Made by a program: the position numbers and the translations under genes
Source: Bombyx mori
Lineage: Eukaryota > Arthropoda > Insecta > Lepidoptera > Bombycidae
DNA length: 64,000 nucleotides
Direction of reading: 5' to 3'
NCBI RefSeq assembly: GCF_030269925.1
Contig: NC_085119.1
Location: 11,126,001-11,190,000, forward strand
Notes under the pieces: model-generated
Database searches by the model: none
The model's input: the letters and a program-made list of their open reading frames with translations, nothing else
What the model was told of the DNA's origin: nothing
In this document: in pieces, positions 45,561-55,219 of the stretch
Position numbering within the stretch: the stretch's first letter is position 1
How the letters are laid out: each line of letters starts with the position of its first letter

Positions 45561-47531
45561 AAAATTACATTATGATTGTGATTTTTATATATTTTGCACT
45601 CCTTTGTACGTGTTATTTTGTTAAGTATAATTTATGTCACTTTTAAATAGTTGTGTTTACAAAAAAGAATAAAGTCATAACTTTATAACAATGGAAATAA
45701 CAAAACAATCAGCATAACGTTCAATACTCAAGCTAGAATGTTCTCCTGTATGTTCTCCTGTGTTACACGGGTGCGGGAAATATATACGTTAAAAATAAGA
45801 GCAAATAGACACAGACCACGATTGCCAAATTTTTGACGAAGATTTTGACTACTTCCACCTCGTTTCGGTAGTCTCATAGATAGGGACAACCTTCCAAATT
45901 TTACTACATACTCAATTGTATGTTCATAATATGTATTTAAAACAAAGATGCTCCTCGCGATTTTATTCACCTTCAATTTACAATTGAGAAAAAATGTACA
46001 TAATAGTTAGATTTTCCCGTAGGTAACTAATTGCTTATGTCAATTTCTAGTCCATAAACGATGATCAGTCGATGTTTAGATTCGTTGGTAAGTAAAATTA
46101 CCGACGATGAGATTAAACCGGCGCTTCCCGTGTAATTTACCATGTTATAAAATATCCTATAAGGTCCAGTGACTAAAATATTTTTCTGCGAAATTTCAGT
46201 AAAATTGTAACAAATATACAAAAAATCGTATTTATATTATTAATAAATATAATGATAGTGTAAATCTGTATCTGTTTTTGTGTACAATCATCCTCACTCT
46301 ATGAAATAATAATAAAAATAAAATAATAATAATAATAACCAATGGCCTTCTATGTTCTTATTCCTAAACCGTAACCGAATAGAAAGTTTGTCTCGATAAA
46401 GGCCTATTTAAAGCTACAAAGTGATCTCAAGTGAAGGCTCGCCGTCGCCCCGGGCAACGCTTTACCGGCGTTCTTATGAAAATTTCTACGAGAACTTCAC
46501 TACTTTGTACCCGAACTCCATACGTCCGTAACATAACATACCCTTGTTTACCTTAAGCCGTCACTTTATTAAGTTACACCAGACATGCGAGGCATAAAAT
46601 TTAGTTTGATGTCGCGAATTTTAGCTCACACTTAACGTTCATTAATTTAAATGTCATTTAAAAATTTCAATATTCAGTAATATTTAGTGAAAATATTTTC
46701 GTAACGTCTTACTTACTCTTTGAGTTAGGTAATATTGTATCTTATTTATATTTGAGTAAATTACATCTTATTTTAACTAACAGTAGGTATACATTGTATG
46801 AGCAACATTCACAACTCATAATTTTGATTTCATATTGTTTTAGAATTTATTAATGCGGAATTATAACGCATGAGCTTGCTTATATGAGCAATTAGATATG
46901 TAGAAACTCTTAATTTTGAAATTAAAATTCAAAGAACATGAAAAGGTATTTTGAATAACGAAAAACATGAAATTATATTCAATTAGCTAGTTTTAACGGT
47001 GCTAGAGCAAACTCCAAGGATTGAAGATCTGGAACAAATACCTATCTATTTCTGGCCCGCAGTCTTGCATTTCGGATTGTTTTTTGGACTTGCATTTTTG
47101 GACTGATACAAATATCTACATTTAATTATGAACGATTACATCAAACGTAGTATTACAATGCGAATACTGAACAAGGAGTATGTTTTGGGGACGAAATTGG
47201 ATAATCGATTCTTGTATAGAACTCGAGAGAACGCAGAAATGGTGCGTTCACAAAAACTGTCTCAGTTTTCCAATGAAACATTTTTTCCACTTTACCCCGA
47301 TGATTTAGTTGGAAGAACAAACAATATAGGGCGCGAACACGTGTTAACAGGGCCATAACCGTGCGAGTTAACTGCCAAACTTGGAGCCCTTTGTGAAATA
47401 TGACGCAGTGTGAAACTGCCCTTATCGCTTAGCTGATTTTGTTTTATGACCTTACAGTGTGCAATTGCAGTTATTTATTGATTTTTTTTAAATAAATTTT
47501 CTACTGTAAGCTTAAATATAGTGTTATTTAT
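45561..47531. other. Long unannotated stretch
   Basis: No supported gene. Open frames at 45728-45976, 46027-46221 and 47128-47358 lack recognisable motifs. AATAATAAT tracts near 46306-46337. Confidence 0.45.
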
Positions 47532-47728
47532 GGAATGAGCTCCCCTCCATGGTGTTTCCCGAGCGCTATGACATGTCCTTCTTCAAACGAGGCTTGTGGA
47601 GAGTATTAAGCGGTAGGCAGCGGCTTGGCTCTGCCCCTGGCATTGCTGAAGTCCATGGGCGACGGTAACCACTCACCATCAGGTGGGCCATATGCTCGTC
47701 TGCCTACAAGGGCAATAAAAAAAATATA
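47532..47728 (+). pseudogene. CR1/jockey-like LINE ORF2 carboxy terminus and 3' UTR
   Basis: In frame from 47538: ELPSMVFPERYDMSFFKRGL, WRVLSGRQRLGSAPGIAEV, HGRR and a stop, then about 60 bp of 3' UTR ending GGGCAATAAAAAAAAT. Best-preserved copy of this LINE tail here. 5' truncated, so non-functional. Its last 50 nt before the A-run align without gaps to the end of Bm1. Confidence 0.85.
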
Positions 47729-48107
47729 GTTCAAACTGTGCATACGAGTATTCATCGTAAAGTTCAATTTGATTGCATAAGTTAGAGGCTGATATTTTTC
47801 AGTTTCTTGTTCGCTGCGCAAAATTGTCTTTATTGTGTTTGAATTATTTACGTGCACAAAGAGAATTCACTTTTCTCTGCATTTTATCTCAAATTCTATC
47901 CACGATCATTTCATCCACCACCAGAATTAAGTAATATCTTGAACTACTGTATTCTTTCAGCAATTTGTTCAGTATATTTGTATATCCAATTATTCTGCCG
48001 GTGGTAAAAACTAATATGAATGAACACTTTCTAGATACCTTTATGTCGTAAATTAAATAAGTTTAATGTAATAAATTGTAATTTAAAATTCAATATAGTA
48101 TTTTTAT
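47729..48107. other. Unannotated stretch
   Basis: No recognised feature. Confidence 0.35.
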
Positions 48108-48220
48108 CATCATCATCATTTACAGCCCATTATAGTTCAGGGTTGGACATAGGCTTCTCATCTCATCTCCATTCGCCACCCGCTGTTCTGCGTATATCGT
48201 CGCCTCACATTATTACTACT
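48108..48220 (-). repeat. LINE tail with (ATC)n
   Basis: ATCATCATCATCATTTACAG, then CAGGGTTGGACATAGGCTTC: the reverse of the GGCCTATGTCCAGC...(GAT)n tails seen at 28223 and 53028. Confidence 0.6.
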
Positions 48221-48349
48221 CGTCTTACACAATACTTTATAGTCATATTAAATCATTATGCTAAATGAACTTAAATGTTTTAAATTATTAAGTTTGACTA
48301 GAGAGAGAGAGAGAAGAGAACCGAAGACCCAGCTCAGCGGTATGGGAAG

Positions 48350-48520
48350 TTTACTGGAGCCCATAGACATCTACCCACCTTGAGATATAAGTTCCAAGGT
48401 CTCAATTACAACGGCTGCCCCACCCTTCAAACCGAAACGTATTACTGCTTCACGGCAGAAATAGGCGGAGTGGTGGTACCTACCCGCGCGGACTCACAAC
48501 AAGGTACCTACCACCAGTAC
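48350..48520 (-). mobile_element. Bm1 SINE, short form with internal deletion
   Basis: AAGTTTACTGGAGCCCATAG, then CATCTACCCACCTTGAGATA (lacking the CAACGTAAATGCGCC block), ending GGTACCTACCACCAGTA. The poly(A) end is replaced by a GAGA-rich tract at 48301-48317. Confidence 0.85.
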
Positions 48521-50011
48521 TTTTGATATTTATCTAATGACTGAAAGTGTGAGATAGATTCATATAAAGGTTCGTTACTTCTTGTGTGATAATGTTAAAG
48601 CAGTGTTCTTAGTTCAGTTATGACGTAGATATAGATAGTTGTAGAATTAACATCTCTCAGGGGCGTGGAAGCTAAAATATTCGTTTTCAATTAGGTTTTA
48701 AAAAGAATTCCTAGTCCTGACGATTAGGAGTGAGAGTAGCAACTTATCGCTAGATCGGTAGTCGATGCATTTGAAAACCCTATTTTATATGTCACACATT
48801 AAAAATTATATTCTAATTTTTCGCCCTTGAGAATCAGCCCTAATTCTGAAAATTTTATGAAACTATTAATATTTTTTCATTCTTATTTTGTCAATCCATT
48901 TTCATTGTCGATTGTCACAGGTGTGTCGAAAAGTTAAGATACATCATCGATTTTATTTTGTAAAAAGGGTTCGTAAAATGGCTGCAAAACCTTCCTTCGT
49001 AAGGCGTTTACGAGGCTGTAACATTAGATTTAGTGTGTGATTTAATTTCGCAACACACTTCTTTGTCAGTTCAGATGTACTCATAAAACGATTTTCTTAT
49101 TCTTTCACATAAACTTAGCAGGAAAATGTTTTATAAGAATTCGTTAAAAGGAAAAAGTCTTGAATTTTTTTCTCCAAAAAACACGTTTCAAAGAAAATAC
49201 TGCGTGTCGTATTTCTTGTTTTTTTTAACTTACCGTAATTAGCCCGTCGACCACACCTTTGCGGCTTCCTCTGAACTTTGACCAGGGAATCCTATGGAAT
49301 GCCTATTGTGTAACACGATCGTTTCTGTTTGCCGAGTTTCTGCTAAGCAACTCAACTATTTATGAGAGGTTTCCTTTAACTATTGATTTAATCTGGCTTA
49401 CATAAATCGTGGCATTAATTTTACAAGTCAAATCTAACAATTCGGTAGTAGGCAAGTAAGCACTTATGCCGGCGGCGCCCTGCCTCGTAACTTAAGCGGC
49501 CCTCCCTTCACCGCTAAACAAATTTGACAGCTCCAAGTTAGGCTAAGTTTGTGTACGTACATACAAAATTACATTTAAACCAAAGTCTGAGAGTACAATC
49601 TTAGCGGGATTATATTAAGGTTGATAATCGTCGTGCTGGATGTATTTTTATGCACGGTTATCTTTGTATTGCGTATTAAAGTTGGAACGGACTAGTTAGC
49701 ATTGTGCCCACGTTGAAACAAGTTGTCATGATTATTAAGGTGTTTAGCGCTAAGTTAGAAACTGCTTGATTTTATCATGAGATTGTGAATTACTATAAAG
49801 CGTTATCTATTTATTATAGGTAGCATAATTTGGATGACAGTTAATTTTTTGTACAAAATTAATGTAAAAGCCTAAAGCAAAAAGTAAGGAGCGTTAAAAT
49901 TGATATCAACATCGTAAAATAACTTTTATAAAATTCAGTACTCTCGCAACTTCATCGAACAATCATAAAAGTTCAATTTAATTGAAAATGAAAAGTAATA
50001 GTCTAATAAAA
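48521..50011. other. Long unannotated stretch
   Basis: No recognised coding or repeat feature. Confidence 0.45.
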
Positions 50012-50180
50012 AGAACTCGTGTTACAGGTACCAGATAACGGAAATAAATGTAAGATTTTTATTATACACATACATAAAATATATTTAATATACATCCATA
50101 ACCCTGGAAAAGTCATTTTATATTTATCATAGAAATATCTTCCCTTGGCGGGATTCAAACCCGCGACCTCCTCAGGTAGT
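50012..50180 (-). mobile_element. tRNA-derived SINE, same family as 23224-23424
   Basis: Shares GTGTTACAGGTACCAGATAA, ATCCATAACCCTGGAAAAG and CCTTGGCGGGATTCAAACCC with the nested copy in the 23-kb MITE. The minus-strand B-box region is GGTTTGAATCCCGCC. A 14-bp A/T insertion in the middle distinguishes the two copies. Confidence 0.75.
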
Positions 50181-50182
50181 GA

Positions 50183-50300
50183 CCAAGTCACTTCTTTCTT
50201 CTTCTTCTCCATCGCTCCCTCATTGCTGAGGATCGTGACTCCGTTTCAGCTTGTCGACTGCCAGCCTCCATCGGTTCCGGTCAGTTGCCTGGTGTAGTGC
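50183..50300 (-). pseudogene. LINE ORF2 carboxy-terminal scrap
   Basis: The minus strand reads ATDRNRWRLAVDKLKRSHDP-like sequence, then a stop and GAAGAAGAAG tail (50198-50212). xxDRxxWRxxV followed by DPQQ and a stop is how RTE-like ORF2 ends. Only 30 or so codons. Confidence 0.5.
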
Positions 50301-51984
50301 TAATAATATAATAATTTCACCTAACTAATATGCTTCTCTATTACGCGCAATATAGTTAGGTGAAATGAAGTTCAACTAAAACGTACTAGTTGAAGTCATA
50401 ATCAGTGCGCACCTCAAAATCGCGGAAAGATTAAAGTTTCTCTTGAAATTTGCATAGAATACATGAATTTATATTCGAAGCAACTCTCTGCTCTCCGTTG
50501 ATAATCATTTCATACACCTCCTTGCTTACGTTGAACTTCGCGTTTAAGTTTAGCACCGCACGCTTTGGTAATAAAATTAGGCAAATTTTAGTCGCGCTGC
50601 TGAGTTTTGATATTAAAATGATCACCCGCGATAAATCTTCATTCAAGTTAATTTTTTTTATTAAAATTGAAAGTTTGATACATTACGTTTTTTTAAATAT
50701 ACCTAATATTCTAATTTTGAATAGCATGTTTTTTTAATGGTTTTGCTTATTTGAAACATGACATTTTAGACGAACAAACGCTCACAAAAAGATAGCCATT
50801 TCCAACTTGACCACTAAACAACGAGCTTTTAATTATTTAAAACGAGATCGCGAAAAACGTTGGATTAATTCAGATTTGAATTCCCCGAGTCAGGAGCTTT
50901 TAAATTCGCATAAATACGACATGTCATGGGTGGACGGCTCGTTCTGCCTTTATCAATTACAGCGAGGGCTCACGTCAAAAAAATGTGAAGCGAAAAAGAG
51001 TTACACGTACCGCCGTTTAATATTCAATTAAAAGTTTATCGAACGCGCAACGCACGGAGTGTACTGGATGCGTCATGCCACTTGAATTGATTACAATTTT
51101 TGAAGCAAAACTTCTTTAGGCGCATGAGGGTAAAATTTTTACAGAACGTCACGCAGGTATGGAACGGAAGTGACATCAAACTACTATTGAAATTAAGTGC
51201 TTGTCAAATGTCAGTAGTAGTTGTTGTTGTATTTTTCCAACTGGAAAGGCAAATGTATCATACCATACAGCCTAATATTTTATATTTTTTTTGTAAAAAA
51301 TGTTGTGGAATTGAAATGAAATGAAAAGAATTTGGAACATTAATCAAATAGCATGAAATTAAATTAGTCATTTCAATTGGCAAAATATTAGTCATTTACA
51401 ATTTAGAAATCTAAATATAATGTGACTGTCAACACTGAGATTTGAGAGATTAATAATGATTAAAAGTAATATTATGGAATTTATCATTAATCAAAGCTTC
51501 GCGTTTTGGAAGTGGCTATATGGATATCACTCGGAAATTAACAATCAGTTTCGAAAACCAACATGGTAATGCACGAACGCATTGAAACGAAATGCGTAGC
51601 GAGCCGCGATTCAATAAAAAATTAACGTATATTAATTACAAGTGGCTTAACAAACGAAAAATATTTGCTCATTTGCAGGCGCACATGATAAATTGTAAAT
51701 TACTCGGAAATGTGCGTTCGGCGGTTCGTCGAGGTTAAATTTTAAAATGGCCGAAACAGCAGTGGAAATGAAATTCGCGGGCAAATAATGAGGGGCAAAT
51801 TAAAAATGCAAAAATTGATTAATGGACCGTTCGAACGGCAAATATGTACTTAACAAGTACGGGTAGAAAGTGTGCTCCGGTGTGTCGCGACATTTATTTT
51901 TTCCATACGGTACATTAATTTCGGTTTACGGAACGGTATGATATATAGAATTCTCAGATCAGATCAGCGCAATTTTGGATTGTC
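50301..51984. other. Long unannotated stretch
   Basis: Overlapping short frames at 50431-50737 and single frames at 50807-51031 and 51100-51324, none recognisable. Confidence 0.45.
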
Positions 51985-52232
51985 TTTTTTTTTTATTGCT
52001 TAGATGGGTGGACGAGCTCACAGCCCACCTGGTGTTAAGTGGTTACTGGAGCCCATAGACATCCACAACGTAAATGCGCCACCCACCTTGAGATATGTTC
52101 TAAGGTCTCAAGTATAGTTACAACGGCTGCCTCACCCTTCAAACCGAAACGCATTACTGCTTCACGGCAGAAATAGGCAGGGTGGTGGTACCTACCCGCG
52201 CGGACTCACAAGAGGTCCTACCACCAGTAAAG
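51985..52232 (-). mobile_element. Bm1 SINE, short form, near consensus
   Basis: T-run then TATTGCTTAGATGGGTGGAC to CAAGAGGTCCTACCACCAGT. Possible TGTCT flanks (TTGTCT left, GTGTCT right), not compelling. Confidence 0.94.
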
Positions 52233-52281
52233 AAAGTGTCTAAAAAAAGTACAAAGAAACGATTATCTTAAATATGATTTC

Positions 52282-52558
52282 ACTAGCTTTTGCCTGCGAC
52301 TCCGTTGGCGCGGAATAGATACTTTGGCATAACGCTAAATTTTACCCCCCACTTCATTAATGGAAGAAAGTGAAAATATTTTTGGATTATAAAATGTTAA
52401 GGAGCTATTTAAACCCCTATTTTGAAACATTCTTTATTGGTGCTTCACTTGTATTGGTCTTACCGTGATGTTATATAGCCTATAGCCGGGCCAGAAGTTC
52501 CTGAGATTAGCGCGTTCAAACAAACAAACTCTTCAGCTTTATAATATTAGTATAGATA
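52282..52558 (+). repeat. Lepidopteran interspersed repeat (ACTAGCTTTTGCCTGCGAC)
   Basis: Starts ACTAGCTTTTGCCTGCGACT and ends GCGTTCAAACAAACAAACTC, then CTTTATAATATTAGTATAGA. Its ACTAGC start and TATAATATTAGTATAG end match the 43375-43583 family, so the two families share both ends. Confidence 0.7.
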
Positions 52559-52719
52559 GGTCATACTGCTTAAATGAATTCTAATTTATACATAAAGTTA
52601 CGTTTATTCGTATTCTATTCGTGCGTATTTTTATAATTATAACATCATAGCGATAGCAATCTATTATAATTGTAACACATTCTTTTAATTATTCAACATA
52701 ATGGAAAAAATATTAAAAC

Positions 52720-53205
52720 GACAAGCTCACGATCCATCTGGAGTTAAGTGGTTACCGGAGCCCATAGATTTCAACTACGAAAATGCTGCCATCCACCTTG
52801 AGACATGACTTCTAGGTCTCAACTTTTACAGTACAACGGCTGGCCCACCTTTCAAACCTAAATACATTATTGCTTCACGACAGAAATAGATAGGCTGGTT
52901 GTACCTATCAGATCGGGCTCACCAAACTCCCTACCAGCAGTAATTAGACATAGAATTTTTTCGGGTTTCATATTTATTGCACGGCAAGAAGTGGATGAGG
53001 AGAGCCGCAGACCGTGCTCAGTGGTGTGGATTGGGAGAGGCCTATGTCCAGCAGTGGACGTCTGTGGGCTGTTGATGATGATGATGATGATTCCTTCGTC
53101 ATAGAAGTCATTCGTGAACATTGATTAAGTATGTATTTCATTAGAAAAATTGGTAGCTGCCTGCAAGATTCGCACACCGGCGCCGATGTTTTAAGCCATA
53201 TTGAA
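52720..53205 (-). mobile_element. Bm1 SINE with head, interrupted by LINE tail
   Basis: Body at 52725-52945 (GTTAAGTGGTTACCGGAGCC and onward), linker with TATTTATTGCACG, then an insert (about 52985-53092). The linker resumes at CCTTCGTCATAGAAGTC and runs into the head near 53195. Diverged. Confidence 0.8.
52985..53092 (+). mobile_element. LINE 3' tail nested in Bm1
   Basis: GGAGAGGCCTATGTCCAGCA, GTGGACGTCTGTGGGCTG, then (GAT)n. Sense is plus while the host Bm1 is minus. A 5'-truncated LINE insertion younger than the Bm1. Confidence 0.72.
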
Positions 53206-53734
53206 TTCAAAATATATTCAATCATATCAATAACATCATCATCATCATCATGATATTAAATAGTTATCGGCTGTTGATATGTGTGCGAACTTAATCGGAC
53301 ATTTTGAAATTGATCAAAACTAAATTATAAAAAGACTGCACTACACATAGACATTCCATTATTTTATTAAAAAAGGGTATTAAATGAGCATCTTACATAT
53401 GTACATCTTTGTAGTACAATTTAATATGAAATTCGTGTTTTATATTTGCCGACAAACACAATTAGTTGCATGCCGTGTGCGAGAGCATTGTAATTGCAGG
53501 ACTGTTTAATGAAATGTTTGCTACGGCCCGGGGCGTTTCGCAATACGCAAGCATATTATCTACGTATTTTTTAACTGTTCGTTTGGCGATTAAATAGCAC
53601 TTTGAACATTTGCTTTTATTAAAATACGTATTTTTTTTCTAGAAACAAGAACTAAGTTAATCTGTCGGATGAGTCGTTTGATATAGTCAATTATATCATA
53701 ATCATAGTCAATTTTTACATTAGGTAGGTTTAAT
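53206..53734. other. Unannotated stretch
   Basis: AT-rich, with CATCATCATCATCATCAT at 53234-53251. Immediately 5' of the LINE-derived block. Confidence 0.4.
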
Positions 53735-53891
53735 CTGGAAAGTGTCTGGCAAGAGGAAGAGAGGCCGCCCCAGAACAACTTGGCGTCGCTCGGTGGAGCA
53801 GGAGCTAGGGGTCTTGGGCATGACGTGGGAGGAGCTAGAACAGACTGCCCAAGACCGATGTAAATGGAAAAATTTGATTCGAGCCCTACAC
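53735..53891 (+). pseudogene. Older LINE ORF2 tail fused to the jockey element
   Basis: Encodes SGKRKRGRPRTTWRRSVEQE, LGVLGMTWEELEQTAQDRCK and WKNLIRALH. GxRxRGRPxxTWRRxVExEL...WEEL...AxDRxxWxxLxxALx is the standard end of RTE-like LINE ORF2 proteins and is not part of a jockey Gag. It supplies the first 50 or so codons of the open frame that continues into jockey ORF1. I infer that it is the pre-existing target into which a 5'-truncated jockey copy inserted. Confidence 0.7.
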
Positions 53892-55124
53892 GGCGCCGGT
53901 TTTAGATTCCTGCCGACGTCGGTAGAGGAATACAGGGCGGTCCAGGCCTACCTGTCGGAGGCCTCTGCCAGGGATAGTACCATTAAATGGTACTGCTATG
54001 CCCTGACAGGGGAGATTCCGACCAAGGTGGCTGTCCGGGGCCTCCCTGCCGATACCGACGCGGCAGAAATAACCGATGCCCTGAAGGAGCTGGGGTTCCC
54101 GGCTCGTCACGCCAGGTGCATCAGGTCCCAGAGAGGGCGCCCGGGCTGCGTGTTTCACGTAGCCTTGGACCACCTCTCGAAGAACGACCTCGCCCGCCTG
54201 TACGCAGTCAATGAACTGCTGTACTTGCCGGGGGTGACCGTTGAGGGATGGCGACCAACCCGCGGGCCTGCGCAGTGTCATCGCTGCCAGGCCTTCGGGC
54301 ACGCCTCCCACAATTGTCACCGAGCGGTCCGTTGTGTTCGATGTGCCGGGGAGCACGTCGTAGCGGACTGCCCGAGGCCGAGGGACGGCCCATTCTCCTG
54401 CGCCAATTGCGGGAAGGACCACGCCGCCGTTGATAGGCGGTGTCCGGTCTACCGCAAGAAGGCCAGGATGATGGGAGTAACCGTCCCTCCTCCTGCGCCA
54501 ACGGTGCCTCGACCCGGGAACACAGCTCTTCCTGCTGTAGCTCCCATTCCGAAGGGGAAGGGGAAAGGGAAAGGGAAATCCTCCCAGCCCCAGCCCCCTC
54601 CCCTGTCCTTACCCATCCCCCCTGCCGTGTCAGTGGAGGCCAATCCATCAGCGGCAACGCTGATGGCAGAGGCCAACGCTCCGCGGCGGGGTATACCTAT
54701 TCCTACCCCACGTGGTTCACGAGCTGCAATCAGACCGCCCCACTCCGAAAGCAGCGCCCCAGCCCGTGCTGGAACACAAGCCCTTACGATATCAGGTCCG
54801 AAAACAAAAAAAAATCGACTGAAAAAGTTAAAAAAAAAACAAAAAAAGAGAGCTCAACGGGATGCAGTGGTGAGTGCTCCTGCTGCACCGGCTCCCGCGA
54901 TCTCGACAACAATGGAGGTGGACGTAAACCCCCCAATCGACCCAACTTCGCAACCGACCTCACAATCGGAAACGACCCCACTGCCTCAGGCCCAACCAGC
55001 CATCTCGGGCACATCTCAGCCCCCCCTCCCCCCCCGCCCTCAGCGCGAGCGCCGCAGCGGTCGACAGGCCTCCCAGCCTTTGCTGCATGGCTGCTGGCGC
55101 TCTGGGAGAACTTGGCCGAGGTGA
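53742..55124 (+). CDS. Jockey-type ORF1 (gag-like nucleic-acid binding protein), chimeric 5' end and frameshifted 3' end
   Basis: 460-aa frame. In the jockey clade this protein binds the element RNA and forms ribonucleoprotein particles with ORF2. Residues 1-50 derive from another LINE tail. From about 51 the jockey sequence begins (GAGFRFLPTSVEEYRAVQAY). A PRE_C2HC-like region spans about 68-165 (VAVRGLPADTDAAEITDALK). Three knuckles follow: C179-X2-C182-X4-H187-X4-C192, C198-X2-C201-X3-H205-X4-C210 and C220-X2-C223-X3-H227-X6-C234. A Pro-rich linker with Lys-rich patches (KGKGKGKGK; KKNRLKKLKKKQKK) leads to a C-run at 55020-55035. After that the frame gives an unnatural Arg/Gln-rich end, while the -1 frame gives the expected end. 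The Met at 53742 lies in the older LINE and is not the native start. Confidence 0.82.
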   Translation: MSGKRKRGRPRTTWRRSVEQELGVLGMTWEELEQTAQDRCKWKNLIRALHGAGFRFLPTSVEEYRAVQAYLSEASARDSTIKWYCYALTGEIPTKVAVRGLPADTDAAEITDALKELGFPARHARCIRSQRGRPGCVFHVALDHLSKNDLARLYAVNELLYLPGVTVEGWRPTRGPAQCHRCQAFGHASHNCHRAVRCVRCAGEHVVADCPRPRDGPFSCANCGKDHAAVDRRCPVYRKKARMMGVTVPPPAPTVPRPGNTALPAVAPIPKGKGKGKGKSSQPQPPPLSLPIPPAVSVEANPSAATLMAEANAPRRGIPIPTPRGSRAAIRPPHSESSAPARAGTQALTISGPKTKKNRLKKLKKKQKKRAQRDAVVSAPAAPAPAISTTMEVDVNPPIDPTSQPTSQSETTPLPQAQPAISGTSQPPLPPRPQRERRSGRQASQPLLHGCWRSGRTWPR

Positions 55125-55219
55125 TCTCCGGAGTGATCCGCGAGATCGCCTCGGGCGCTAGCCCTGTCGGGGCTATCCTGTCGGGGTTCTACCAGCTGAT
55201 AGCGAGGCTCAATGGCTAG
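55020..55219 (+). pseudogene. True carboxy terminus of ORF1 in the -1 frame
   Basis: In the frame that ends at TAG 55217-55219 the sequence reads TGLPAFAAWLLALWENLAEV, ISGVIREIASGASPVGAILS and GFYQLIARLNG. This hydrophobic, helical end resembles jockey-clade Gag termini and stops exactly at the ORF2 start. Loss of one C in the C7-T-C8 tract (55020-55035), or -1 slippage on it, would join it to the main ORF1 frame. Restored ORF1 would be about 490 aa from 53742. Confidence 0.65.

Noticed and set aside
50003..50212. 69-aa minus-strand frame
   Set aside because: Lies across a SINE and a LINE tail; not a gene.
53886..54422. 178-aa minus-strand frame and other frames opposite the jockey ORFs
   Set aside because: Shadow frames of GC-rich ORF1/ORF2; the sense frames carry the zinc knuckles, endonuclease and RT motifs.
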